From: an uncultured Acidobacteriia bacterium | Lineage (GTDB): Bacteria; Acidobacteriota; Terriglobia; Bryobacterales; Bryobacteraceae | Length of the DNA: 64,000 nt | NCBI GenBank assembly: GCA_903825445.1 | Contig: CAIKAS010000219.1 | Span: forward strand, 1-64,000 | Reading direction: 5' to 3' | Part shown: positions 9,528 to 17,752 of the stretch, in pieces | Layout of the letters: each line of letters starts with the position of its first letter | How positions within the stretch are numbered: the stretch's first letter is position 1 | The notes under the pieces: model-generated | Told to the model about the DNA's origin: nothing | What the model saw: only the letters and a program-made list of their open reading frames with translations | The model's database searches: none | Made by a program: the position numbers and the translations under genes

Positions 9528-9559
9528 TCCTTTTCAGCAGCATCCCTCCGCCCGAGAAC

Positions 9560-10027
9560 TTATGAATCGCGCGGGCACTGCGGTGTTCCCGCATGCCTGT
9601 GCCGATTTCTCTGCAACCCCGCTAGAAATGCCTCCGCGGCAAGAGCTTCGGTTTCGCGCCCGAGTTCGGCTTCCCACCGGGTACGCTCATCCTGCTGCAT
9701 ATTTTCGAGGATGCGGAGGCGCCGGTGAGCTTCCACCATGTCCTTCGTTTTCTCCGCCAGTGCCGTCTTCGATTGCCTCAGTTGTTCCTTAATCCACTGC
9801 ATCCTGCGGCGGCACCGATCCACGTAAGCCCCCCAGGAATCAAATGCCGCGCTCCCTGCATTTGTTAGCTCCAGAGAGCCGCTGCGCAGTTCGTTGTGTT
9901 TAGCCATTAGCTCATCCTGAAGGGCCGCGATCCTCCGGGACATGACTGAAACTTTCTCCTGCTCAAGACGCAACTCGGTCGCTCGCCACCTCAGAGCCGG
10001 ATCGAGCCGGTAACGAAAGGCCTTCAT
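9560..10027 (-). CDS. fliJ: Flagellar protein FliJ
   Basis: Coiled-coil protein immediately downstream of fliI; KAFRYRLDPALRWRATELRLEQEKV start typical of FliJ. Confidence 0.75.
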   Translation of the reverse strand: MKAFRYRLDPALRWRATELRLEQEKVSVMSRRIAALQDELMAKHNELRSGSLELTNAGSAAFDSWGAYVDRCRRRMQWIKEQLRQSKTALAEKTKDMVEAHRRLRILENMQQDERTRWEAELGRETEALAAEAFLAGLQRNRHRHAGTPQCPRDS

Positions 10028-10031
10028 GACT

Positions 10032-11375
10032 CTAGACCATCCCGGCCAGAGCCTCGAGCCGCTTCGAAGTATCCTCGGCGCTCGATTGATCGGTCGGCTT
10101 CTGCTGAAGAAACTTCATGATTTCGTCGCGGGATCGAATGGCCGAATCCAGCCTGACATTCGATCCTGAAACGTATGCACCAAGATTGATGAGATCTTCC
10201 GACTGCCGGTACAGTGCAAGGGCGCCGCGAATCCGCCGAGCCGATTCCACCTCTTCGGGTGTCGCCAGTTTCGACTGTAACCGGCTCACCGAATCCAGTA
10301 CCTGAATGGCCGGGTAGTGACCGGCCGAGCCCAGTTCTCGGGAAAGTGTGATATGCCCGTCCAGTATTGCTCTTACTGCGTCGCAGATAGGCTCGTTGAA
10401 GTCGTCGCCTTCGACGAGCACTGTGAAGAATGCCGTGATCGAGCCTCGGGCAAAGTTGCCTGCACGTTCACATATCTTCGGCAGGAGGCTGAAAACCGAA
10501 GGTGTATAGCCCTTCTGGCTCGGCGGCTCTCCGGCAGCGAGGCCGATTTCCCGCTGCGCCATCGCCAGCCGTGTGATGGAATCCATCACGAGAAGAACAT
10601 CCTCGCCCTGATCGCGAAAGTACTCAGCAACTGCCAAAGCAACAAAACAGGCGCGTACGCGCAGCGGGGCCGGACGATCGGAAGTCGCTACAATCACCAC
10701 TGATCGACGCATCCCTTCCGGGCCAAGATCGTGTTCCAAAAACTCCCGAACCTCGCGATTGCGTTCGCCAATGAGTGCAATAACATTCACACCGGCGGAG
10801 GTCGACCTGGCCATTGATCCCAGCAGAGTGCTCTTACCGACTCCACTGCCACCGAAGATCCCGATTCGCTGACCTTTCCCGCAGGGCAACATACCGTCGA
10901 TCACGCGAATCCCCGTGATCAGCTTATCTCTGATGTGCTCCCGCTCCAAAGGACTGGGCGGCGCCGCCTGCAACGGGCGGGTCTCCAGCGCCGAGATGTG
11001 CGGACCACCGTCCATAGGCTCGCCGAATCCGTCGAGGACCCGTCCTAACAACTGCGGTGAAACATCCACAGTGCTTTGACCACCCCGCGCGACGATCGCG
11101 TCACCCAGACTCAGCCCCGCGGTTTCCTCAAGCGGCATTGAGAGTACCCGACCGTCGCGGAAACCAACCACCTGGGTCCGGATTGTCTTCCCCGCACTAG
11201 TCCGGATCTCGCAAAAATCGCCGACCGCTACCGCTGGGCCTCGTGATTCCACCAGCAACCCGACGAGTTCCACGACCTCGCCCGCCATACAGATGGGGTC
11301 GATCCGGCTCAGAACCGCGGAAAACCGACGTAAATCGAAAACATCGTCATTGGGTATCACAGAAGGCATTCTCAT
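10032..11375 (-). CDS. fliI: Flagellum-specific ATPase FliI
   Basis: GKGQRIGIFGGSGVGKSTLLGSMAR Walker A, DSITRLAMAQREIGLAAGEPPSQKGYTPSVFSLLP; start at ATG 11375 (ATGA overlap with fliH). Confidence 0.95.
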   Translation of the reverse strand: MRMPSVIPNDDVFDLRRFSAVLSRIDPICMAGEVVELVGLLVESRGPAVAVGDFCEIRTSAGKTIRTQVVGFRDGRVLSMPLEETAGLSLGDAIVARGGQSTVDVSPQLLGRVLDGFGEPMDGGPHISALETRPLQAAPPSPLEREHIRDKLITGIRVIDGMLPCGKGQRIGIFGGSGVGKSTLLGSMARSTSAGVNVIALIGERNREVREFLEHDLGPEGMRRSVVIVATSDRPAPLRVRACFVALAVAEYFRDQGEDVLLVMDSITRLAMAQREIGLAAGEPPSQKGYTPSVFSLLPKICERAGNFARGSITAFFTVLVEGDDFNEPICDAVRAILDGHITLSRELGSAGHYPAIQVLDSVSRLQSKLATPEEVESARRIRGALALYRQSEDLINLGAYVSGSNVRLDSAIRSRDEIMKFLQQKPTDQSSAEDTSKRLEALAGMV

Positions 11376-12040
11376 TCCCGGGCAAGCCTGTCGGCCAATC
11401 CGCGCGAGATCTCCGCCAGTTGGCTGTCTACCGACGCATCGATGGTTCCCTCGGGACATCGCATAATGAACGTTCCCGGAGCGCACGACGGATCGGCTTC
11501 AATCTGCACTTTGACTCCGCTGTTCGCGGGAAGCGCGCCACGAATGGCGTCGGCAAACTGCGGGTGTACAGTAAGCCGCCACGATTCGGCCCGGGTCAAC
11601 CTGTCGAAGACAACCCTCGCCAAAGCATTGAGGGCGGAATTATCGATATTCAATTCACGATGCAGGACGCGACGGCCAATTTGCAGCGAAAGTTCCACAG
11701 CATCTTTTTCCGCGCGCCGTCGCAACTCCGGGCGCATGCCGATGATCTCCACAATCGACGCGTTCATTCTCTCCAGCATCGGAGCAACTTCCGCGCGTGC
11801 TTTTTGCTCACCTTGCTGACGGCCGAATTCAAAAGCCTCCCGCTCCGCCGCCGCCCGCTGACCCTCCAGTACGCGAATCTTCTCCAGCAGGACAACCTGA
11901 TCCTCCCCAACCACCCGCTGCCGGTCGGAACTCACCAAACCCGGTGTTTGCTTCAATTCGCTGACCGCTGGAATGGCTGCCGAAAAGGACATAACAGGGA
12001 TCTGCCGGGCACCTGGGCCTTTCAATATCTTAGAGAGCAT
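11372..12040 (-). CDS. fliH: Flagellar assembly protein FliH
   Basis: Position between fliG and fliI; charged coiled coil and FliH C-terminal pattern. Confidence 0.85.
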   Translation of the reverse strand: MLSKILKGPGARQIPVMSFSAAIPAVSELKQTPGLVSSDRQRVVGEDQVVLLEKIRVLEGQRAAAEREAFEFGRQQGEQKARAEVAPMLERMNASIVEIIGMRPELRRRAEKDAVELSLQIGRRVLHRELNIDNSALNALARVVFDRLTRAESWRLTVHPQFADAIRGALPANSGVKVQIEADPSCAPGTFIMRCPEGTIDASVDSQLAEISRGLADRLARE

Positions 12041-12057
12041 TCGGAACCCGCGTAGCC

Positions 12058-13089
12058 TTACACCACATACTGCTCCGCACCGCCACCCTTCAGCGAGATA
12101 ACGCCCTCCGCATCCAACTGACGGACGATCGCGATAATCTGCTGCTGCGCCCCTTCTACATCCTTAATCTTTACCGGCCCCATCGACTCTATCTCCTCTT
12201 TCATCATGTCGATCGCACGGGCCGACATAGTGGAGAAGAAGTGATCTTTCAATTTGGCGCTGGTTCCTTTCAACGCGGTCGTCAGAATCTTCCGCTCGAC
12301 CCGCGCAAGGATCTCCTTGAGCTGCGTGACATCAATAGACAGGAGATCTTCGAATACGAACATCAGCTGGCGAATTGTCTCCACCAGGTTCGGGTTTTGC
12401 GTCTCAATCACGTCCAGAATGTCTTTGGTTGCTCCGGCATCCAGCTGATTAAATATCTCTGAAACCGCGCGCACGCCACCGTAAGACTCCCGACTAAACT
12501 GTCCGATCACCTGGAGTTTCTCGCCTATGACCTTCGCAATTTTGTTCACGATTTCCGGCGTTATCTGGTCCAGATTCGCCATCCGCAGGGCCACCTCGGG
12601 TCTGAGCTCAGGCGGCAAGGAGTAAAGAAGCCCGGCGGCCGCAGATGAGTTCAGATGCGATAGCACCAGCGCTATTGTCTGTGGATGCTCGTTGTGGATA
12701 AAACGAGCCAACTGTTGAGGATCAGCCTTTTGTAGAGCATCGAGATGTGCATACTCGCCGCCCATCATCATCACCAGCCGGTCAACCAGCTTCTTGCCGG
12801 CATCGGGGCCAAAGGCCGTGGTCAGCATCTTTTTTGCGTAATCGAGACCGCCCCGTACGGCGAAATCGTGCGCCATGCTCATCTGATAGAACTCTTCGAG
12901 AGCCGACTCTGCCTGCTCGGAAGTAAGGGCATCAATGCGAGCAATCTCGCGCGCCAGTTGCTGAACTTCAATCTCACTAAATTCCCGAAGGATCACCGCG
13001 CTGAGTTCCTCGCCCATCAGAAGCAACAGAGTTGCCGCTTTGCGTATTCCATTCGTCTCCGGAGTTTGAACCACCGCTGTACCTGCCAT
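12058..13089 (-). CDS. fliG: Flagellar motor switch protein FliG
   Basis: KAATLLLLMGEELSAVILREFSEIEVQQLAREI; ALVLSHL; IKEEIESMGPVKIKDVEGAQQQII. Confidence 0.96.
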   Translation of the reverse strand: MAGTAVVQTPETNGIRKAATLLLLMGEELSAVILREFSEIEVQQLAREIARIDALTSEQAESALEEFYQMSMAHDFAVRGGLDYAKKMLTTAFGPDAGKKLVDRLVMMMGGEYAHLDALQKADPQQLARFIHNEHPQTIALVLSHLNSSAAAGLLYSLPPELRPEVALRMANLDQITPEIVNKIAKVIGEKLQVIGQFSRESYGGVRAVSEIFNQLDAGATKDILDVIETQNPNLVETIRQLMFVFEDLLSIDVTQLKEILARVERKILTTALKGTSAKLKDHFFSTMSARAIDMMKEEIESMGPVKIKDVEGAQQQIIAIVRQLDAEGVISLKGGGAEQYVV

Positions 13090-14762
13090 TACTGTCTCTT
13101 GTTCGCCTCAACAATCCATGCCCGCAAGACGCCAGCGGCCGTCGCCGGGTCCTTCTGCGCACTCTCACGGACGTGGCGAATGAGCACCTCGGTAGCCTTG
13201 GACGCGGTCGGCAACTTGATCCGGCTCATGATCTCCGATTCCAGCTTGGCCTGATGCTCCTCACCTTCTTTGATCTGGCGTTCCAGTTCGTCCGCTGTTG
13301 CCAAACCGGGCGTCAACTCCGGAATCGGGTCGGCGCCAGCCAACGCGCCGGGCGCAGTATCCGTCGCCGTCGCAGGATCTTTGCGCTTGCGCATCGCAAA
13401 CACCACGCCGACCAGGAGCACCACGACTGCGGCGGCGCCTCCTCCGAGAATGATTAATTGCGGTTTGTCCGCTGTAGGGGCTTTCTGTCTTGAAGCAGGC
13501 TCTATGCTCGAAGGTGGTTCCGCATCCACTGTGCTTTCAAACGGCAACGATTCCACCGTGATCTGATCGCCGCGCTGCTCGTTGAACGCCACAATTCCGG
13601 CAACCACATCGTGCACGGCCTTGAGCACTTCAATACTCGGCGCCACGATGGTTTTTTTGGCTTTCGGCCCGGTTCCTTCCCATCGAATCGCGTGGTCCAC
13701 CAATACCACGGTCGATATCTTTCGGATCGTTCCCTTTGGATTCACTGTATGGCGCAAGGTGCGACTGGGTTGGTAAGAGACGTTCTCGGTCCTCCGCACG
13801 ATTCCAGACGTTCCCACCGCCGGCCGAATCGGAGGAGACGGAAGATTCGCCACCACACCTGGAACTCCGCTTGCGGTCCCGGCGCCCGAGGACTCCTCGG
13901 TTATTTGCGACGTGAGTGTCGCGGACTTTGCCGAGTCGAATATTTCGTCATTCTGGTCTACGTTCGCAAAGTCGCAGTCCACGCTGACGCCAGTTCGGTA
14001 CTTCCCCGGACCAAGCAGCGGCTCGAGCGCGCCGTTGAGCTTAGCTTGTATTTCGGCTTCCAGCTGCTGGCGATAATCCAGATTGGTTTCGGCAGCCTTT
14101 GCGTCACCATCCGCCGAGCGCGGGCGGTTCAGCAAGCGACCAGTTTCATCGATAATTGAGACTCCCTCCGGGCCGAGTCCATCCACAGCGCTTGCTATCA
14201 AGTTGGCGATGGCATTCACGCTTGTTTGGCGGATGCGGCTCGCGCTCTTCAGCTTCAAGACCACGGTCGCCTTGGCGGGCTGGCGAGAATCCAGAAATAC
14301 CGATTCCTTGCCAGCCGTGATATGAATCCTGGCCTGATCGATCTCCTCGAGTGTGGCCACTGTCCGCTCCAGTTCACCTTCGAGCGCTCTCTGGTAATTC
14401 ACTTGTTCCGTAAAGTCGCTGGCACCGAGGTTAGTACGATCGAAAAGTTCGAATCCGATACGCCCTGAACGGGGCATTCCTGCTCCCGCCAGCGCCAGCC
14501 TGGCTTCAGCCAGCCGTTCCACGGGGACCAGCACCGTGGCACCGGTTTCGTCCAGCCTGTATTCGATTCCCGCCTCTTTGATCTTCTGCGTAACGGCCGA
14601 GGCGTCTTCCGGTGTCAGCGATGAATAGAGGGTACGGAAGTCGGCGTCATGCTTCCACCGAATACCGCCATAGGCGATCGCCGACAGCAGCGCAGGGACA
14701 AGGATCAGCGAAATACGCTGGGCGAGGCTGAACGAATTCCATAGTTTGGCGATCTGAGTCAT
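13089..14762 (-). CDS. fliF: Flagellar M-ring protein FliF
   Basis: TLYSSLTPEDASAVTQKIKEAGIEYRL; FTEQVNYQRALEGELERTVATLEEIDQARIHI. Confidence 0.96.
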   Translation of the reverse strand: MTQIAKLWNSFSLAQRISLILVPALLSAIAYGGIRWKHDADFRTLYSSLTPEDASAVTQKIKEAGIEYRLDETGATVLVPVERLAEARLALAGAGMPRSGRIGFELFDRTNLGASDFTEQVNYQRALEGELERTVATLEEIDQARIHITAGKESVFLDSRQPAKATVVLKLKSASRIRQTSVNAIANLIASAVDGLGPEGVSIIDETGRLLNRPRSADGDAKAAETNLDYRQQLEAEIQAKLNGALEPLLGPGKYRTGVSVDCDFANVDQNDEIFDSAKSATLTSQITEESSGAGTASGVPGVVANLPSPPIRPAVGTSGIVRRTENVSYQPSRTLRHTVNPKGTIRKISTVVLVDHAIRWEGTGPKAKKTIVAPSIEVLKAVHDVVAGIVAFNEQRGDQITVESLPFESTVDAEPPSSIEPASRQKAPTADKPQLIILGGGAAAVVVLLVGVVFAMRKRKDPATATDTAPGALAGADPIPELTPGLATADELERQIKEGEEHQAKLESEIMSRIKLPTASKATEVLIRHVRESAQKDPATAAGVLRAWIVEANKRQ

Positions 14763-14815
14763 TGTTCAGGATTCTGTCGATTAACCAATGAGCGTTGGGT
14801 CCGGCGCCTTGCTGA

Positions 14816-15121
14816 CTACATCGGCATTTTCATGATTTCCTGATACGCCGAAACGAACTTGTTGCGCACCTGTTGAAATAGTTCGAGCGACAACTCCGCA
14901 CTCTGGGCAGCGAGAGCGACGGTATGAACGTCTCCGTTGCCACGAAGCAATAACTCCGAAGCAGCGGACTGAGCCTGCGTTTGTTGCCCTTCCACATTGG
15001 CCATCGCGGAGCCAATAGCCTCGGCGAAACCTCCCGAAATCGGCGAGCTCCCAATGCTGGCGGGAGACGACACGTCGGGAAACGGGCTGGAAGCAGGAAT
15101 GGAATGGAGGGAAATATTCAT
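14816..15121 (-). CDS. fliE: Flagellar hook-basal body protein FliE
   Basis: TVALAAQSAELSLELFQQVRNKFVSAYQEIMKMPM, FliE C-terminus. Confidence 0.92.
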   Translation of the reverse strand: MNISLHSIPASSPFPDVSSPASIGSSPISGGFAEAIGSAMANVEGQQTQAQSAASELLLRGNGDVHTVALAAQSAELSLELFQQVRNKFVSAYQEIMKMPM

Positions 15122-15142
15122 CGTTACACCGAAACGCGGCGT

Positions 15143-15586
15143 CTATTTGAAAAGGTCCAGCGATCTGCCAATCATGTCTTTAACCGTCGAGATCGCCGCC
15201 ACATTAGCCTCGTAACCGCGCGACGCACTCATCATATTGACCATCTCTTCAGTGGGACTGATTTTCGGAAAGGCAACGTACCCATCGGCGTCGGCGTCAG
15301 GATGCCCGGGCAGATACCGACGCTCGGGTTCGGTTTGATCGACGGAAATGTCAGATACGACGACTCCCTCTGAGCCGCCCAAACTGAGCTCAGCCAGCGT
15401 CCCGGCAAATGACGTTTCCGCCGGGCCGGTACTGAAGACCGCGTCCTTGCGTCGGTAGGGTCCGCTGTTTGGGCCGTTGACCCGTGTCGTATCGGCGTTC
15501 GACAGATTCTCAGCGAGAAGCTCGATGCGAACGCGTTGCGCCTCCATACCGGAAGCACTGACTGCGATGGCACCAAAGAGGCTCAC
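15143..15586 (-). CDS. flgC: Flagellar basal-body rod protein FlgC
   Basis: AVSASGMEAQRVRIELLAENLSNADTTR; C-terminal MMSASRGYEANVAAISTVKDM. Confidence 0.94.
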   Translation of the reverse strand: MSLFGAIAVSASGMEAQRVRIELLAENLSNADTTRVNGPNSGPYRRKDAVFSTGPAETSFAGTLAELSLGGSEGVVVSDISVDQTEPERRYLPGHPDADADGYVAFPKISPTEEMVNMMSASRGYEANVAAISTVKDMIGRSLDLFK

Positions 15587-15924
15587 GACGAACGCCCTTC
15601 TTCTATCGCGGAACGAATTTCTTTGATTTTGCCTTTTAGCAGCTGAGTTGCCAGATTGAAACGAATGTCGTTTTCCGCAAGCAGGCGCGACTCACGATCG
15701 ATACTCACATTGTTCCCGTCGTTGCGCGTCACGAGACCCTGAACGTCTTGGATTGCGGGCGTGAACTGAGCAAAGACGGCAGCGAAGTCCCCGGGCATCT
15801 CGATATCGCGGGTCTTATAGCCGGGCGTATCGGCATTGGCAATATTGGAAGCGACAACTTCCTGGCGTCTTGTCAGGTACGTAAGATAGGGGCCGAGATC
15901 GAGACATTCGCCGGTGAGTATCAC
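15583..15924 (-). CDS. flgB: Flagellar basal-body rod protein FlgB (GTG start)
   Basis: TRRQEVVASNIANADTPGYKTRDIE. Confidence 0.92.
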   Translation of the reverse strand: MILTGECLDLGPYLTYLTRRQEVVASNIANADTPGYKTRDIEMPGDFAAVFAQFTPAIQDVQGLVTRNDGNNVSIDRESRLLAENDIRFNLATQLLKGKIKEIRSAIEEGRSS

Positions 15925-15935
15925 GACGCGGAGTA

Positions 15936-15951
15936 TGCAATCGTCGCACCA
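15936..15951 (-). promoter_or_regulatory. Sigma-54 (-24/-12) promoter candidate for flgBC-fliEFGHIJ
   Basis: Minus strand TGGTGCG-ACGA-TTGCA versus TGGYACR-N4-TTGCW: one mismatch, correct spacing. Confidence 0.6.
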
Positions 15952-16004
15952 TTTCTAAGTGACTTAGATTGATGGACCGCCAGGAGGTGCAGGTTGATCC
16001 TGGT

Positions 16005-16040
16005 GGCAGGATTCTGTCGCTGTTGCCAGGTTTCTGTCGC
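16005..16040. repeat. Two 16-nt direct repeats at 20-bp period, candidate enhancer (UAS) for a sigma-54 activator
   Basis: GGCAGGATTCTGTCGC (16005-16020) and GCCAGGTTTCTGTCGC (16025-16040). Confidence 0.55.
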
Positions 16041-16058
16041 GAGTGAGCCCTGACTGGA

Positions 16059-16370
16059 TTATTGGCCGGACCAGACATTCGCGAACCTCGCGGCCGCCCG
16101 TACGCGGCCAAGGGAGTTTCCCAGATGCGCACGCGCGACGCGCGCGGCGATCAGGGTGCTCTCCAATTGCTGGATGCGCCCCTTCAGACCTTCGGCCGTC
16201 CGAGGCACCAACCCACGTCCGATATCGGGAATGAAGTCTGCAGCGCCATTCCAGTCACCCTGGCGGAAAAGCTTTTCCAGTCGCGCCAGCACTATATCGG
16301 GATCATCCTGTTGAACTGGCATTGGGATTGTTGTTATTCCCGGTGATGGAGTAGAAGAGTCCGTTGACAT
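16059..16370 (-). CDS. Uncharacterised small protein downstream of FliD (possible flagellar chaperone)
   Basis: ORF immediately 3' of fliD on the same strand; start uncertain (16370 or 16322). Confidence 0.5.
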   Translation of the reverse strand: MSTDSSTPSPGITTIPMPVQQDDPDIVLARLEKLFRQGDWNGAADFIPDIGRGLVPRTAEGLKGRIQQLESTLIAARVARAHLGNSLGRVRAAARFANVWSGQ

Positions 16371-17700
16371 AAGATAGCTGACTTTCGAGCGCGGATATCG
16401 CGGCATCCGCCTGGACCATCTGTGCTGTGATATTGGTTTGCAGTTGAGAGATCCTGGCTTGCTCATTCGTAATGGTGCTGTTCTGAGCGATGATTTCGCT
16501 CGCCACGGTATTCTCTTCGATCTTCAGCGTGCCCTGGGCAGGATCTTCCACTCCATTGAGGGCATTGTTGGCAGCCGCGAGAAATCCGCCAGCTGCCGTC
16601 CCGCCCAAAGTGGAGACCAGCGTGGAGAAGTTCACATTCGCGGCAGCAGTGAACGCCGAGACATCCACTGAGAGCTGCCCCGTGTCTCCAACGGTGATGC
16701 CAAAGTTGGCCAGTGCCGTAGCCGGACTGCCGTTGCTGTAGTTAGAGAGCTGCTGCAATACATTCGTGAGCGTACTGACGATACCGTCGCCTTCAAGAGC
16801 GCCGCCGTTCTTGCCGTGGTACTGACTGAGGTCCGTAACCGCCTGGTTATAGTTTTGCGCAAAGTTACCGAACGCCGAAGCCACCGCAGTCGGATCATTG
16901 CTAACGGTCACGATCGTCGGCACGGACGAGCTGCTTGTTCCAAGCAGAACGGCTGTAAGACCCGGCGCCAGTGTAATGGTACGCGAATCGCTGGCGAGAA
17001 CAGCGCTCTGCCCTGCCACCTGATAGGTGGCAGGTGAACCACCGTTAAACGCTGAAATTACGCTCGCATTAGTCGAGTCGGTCAGATCGATAGTATTGGC
17101 ACCCAGTGTCGCGCACGTCAGCGACAGCCTGTAGTCCGGCGCGCTCGTAGAGCCGACGTTCACGATGGTTGCCTGCACCTGGCTGCCAGCCTGAGTGTTG
17201 ATCGCACTGGCAAGATCGTCCAGTGATGAAGAGGCGGGTGTAATAGTTGTGAGAGCACCATTCACGTTCAGCGTGAAGGTCGTGGACGAACTGATTCCCT
17301 GAGAAGTCGGATCCGTCACAGCGGTGGAGCCGGGATCGCTCAAGGCTGTAGAGTAGGCGCCCAGGTCATTAACCAGAATCGAGTAACTACCTGGACTGGC
17401 CCCGCTCCCCACTGTCGCGGTCACAACCGATCCGTCGGATACCGCACTTGATAACGAATTGGAACTCAGCGCCGTCTGGATCGCGGTTACTGATGATTGA
17501 AGACTCGTAAAATCGTTGTCGAGACCCGTCAGCGCCGCCTGTTGGCCGTTGAGAGTAGTGAGAGTGGCCTGGTACGAATCGAGAGGCAGAGACGCGATTC
17601 CCACAGCCCGTGTGATGACCTGTTGCAGACTGGCGGCAAATTGGCTCTGCCCGCTGAATGTGGACGCTGCCGTCGCCGACGCTGTGGCTGATGTGGACAT
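16303..17700 (-). CDS. fliD: Flagellar filament cap protein FliD
   Basis: FliD-like organisation and C-terminal coiled coil NTVASEIIAQNSTITNEQARISQLQTNITAQMVQADAAISALESQLSYVNGLF. Confidence 0.9.
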   Translation of the reverse strand: MSTSATASATAASTFSGQSQFAASLQQVITRAVGIASLPLDSYQATLTTLNGQQAALTGLDNDFTSLQSSVTAIQTALSSNSLSSAVSDGSVVTATVGSGASPGSYSILVNDLGAYSTALSDPGSTAVTDPTSQGISSSTTFTLNVNGALTTITPASSSLDDLASAINTQAGSQVQATIVNVGSTSAPDYRLSLTCATLGANTIDLTDSTNASVISAFNGGSPATYQVAGQSAVLASDSRTITLAPGLTAVLLGTSSSSVPTIVTVSNDPTAVASAFGNFAQNYNQAVTDLSQYHGKNGGALEGDGIVSTLTNVLQQLSNYSNGSPATALANFGITVGDTGQLSVDVSAFTAAANVNFSTLVSTLGGTAAGGFLAAANNALNGVEDPAQGTLKIEENTVASEIIAQNSTITNEQARISQLQTNITAQMVQADAAISALESQLSYVNGLFYSITGNNNNPNASSTG

Positions 17701-17752
17701 ATTATTGAATACCCGGGCCGGAGCCGATCATCGGCCCCAACCCGGACACTGA

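Noticed and set aside
9391-9594. 67-aa minus-strand ORF containing GAAGFEPATTGLEGRCSIQLSYAP
   Set aside because: This is the antisense translation of the tRNA-Arg gene, a well-known spurious ORF type
16005-16040. Possible CRISPR-like repeat pair
   Set aside because: Only two imperfect copies with a 4-nt gap; better explained as regulatory binding sites
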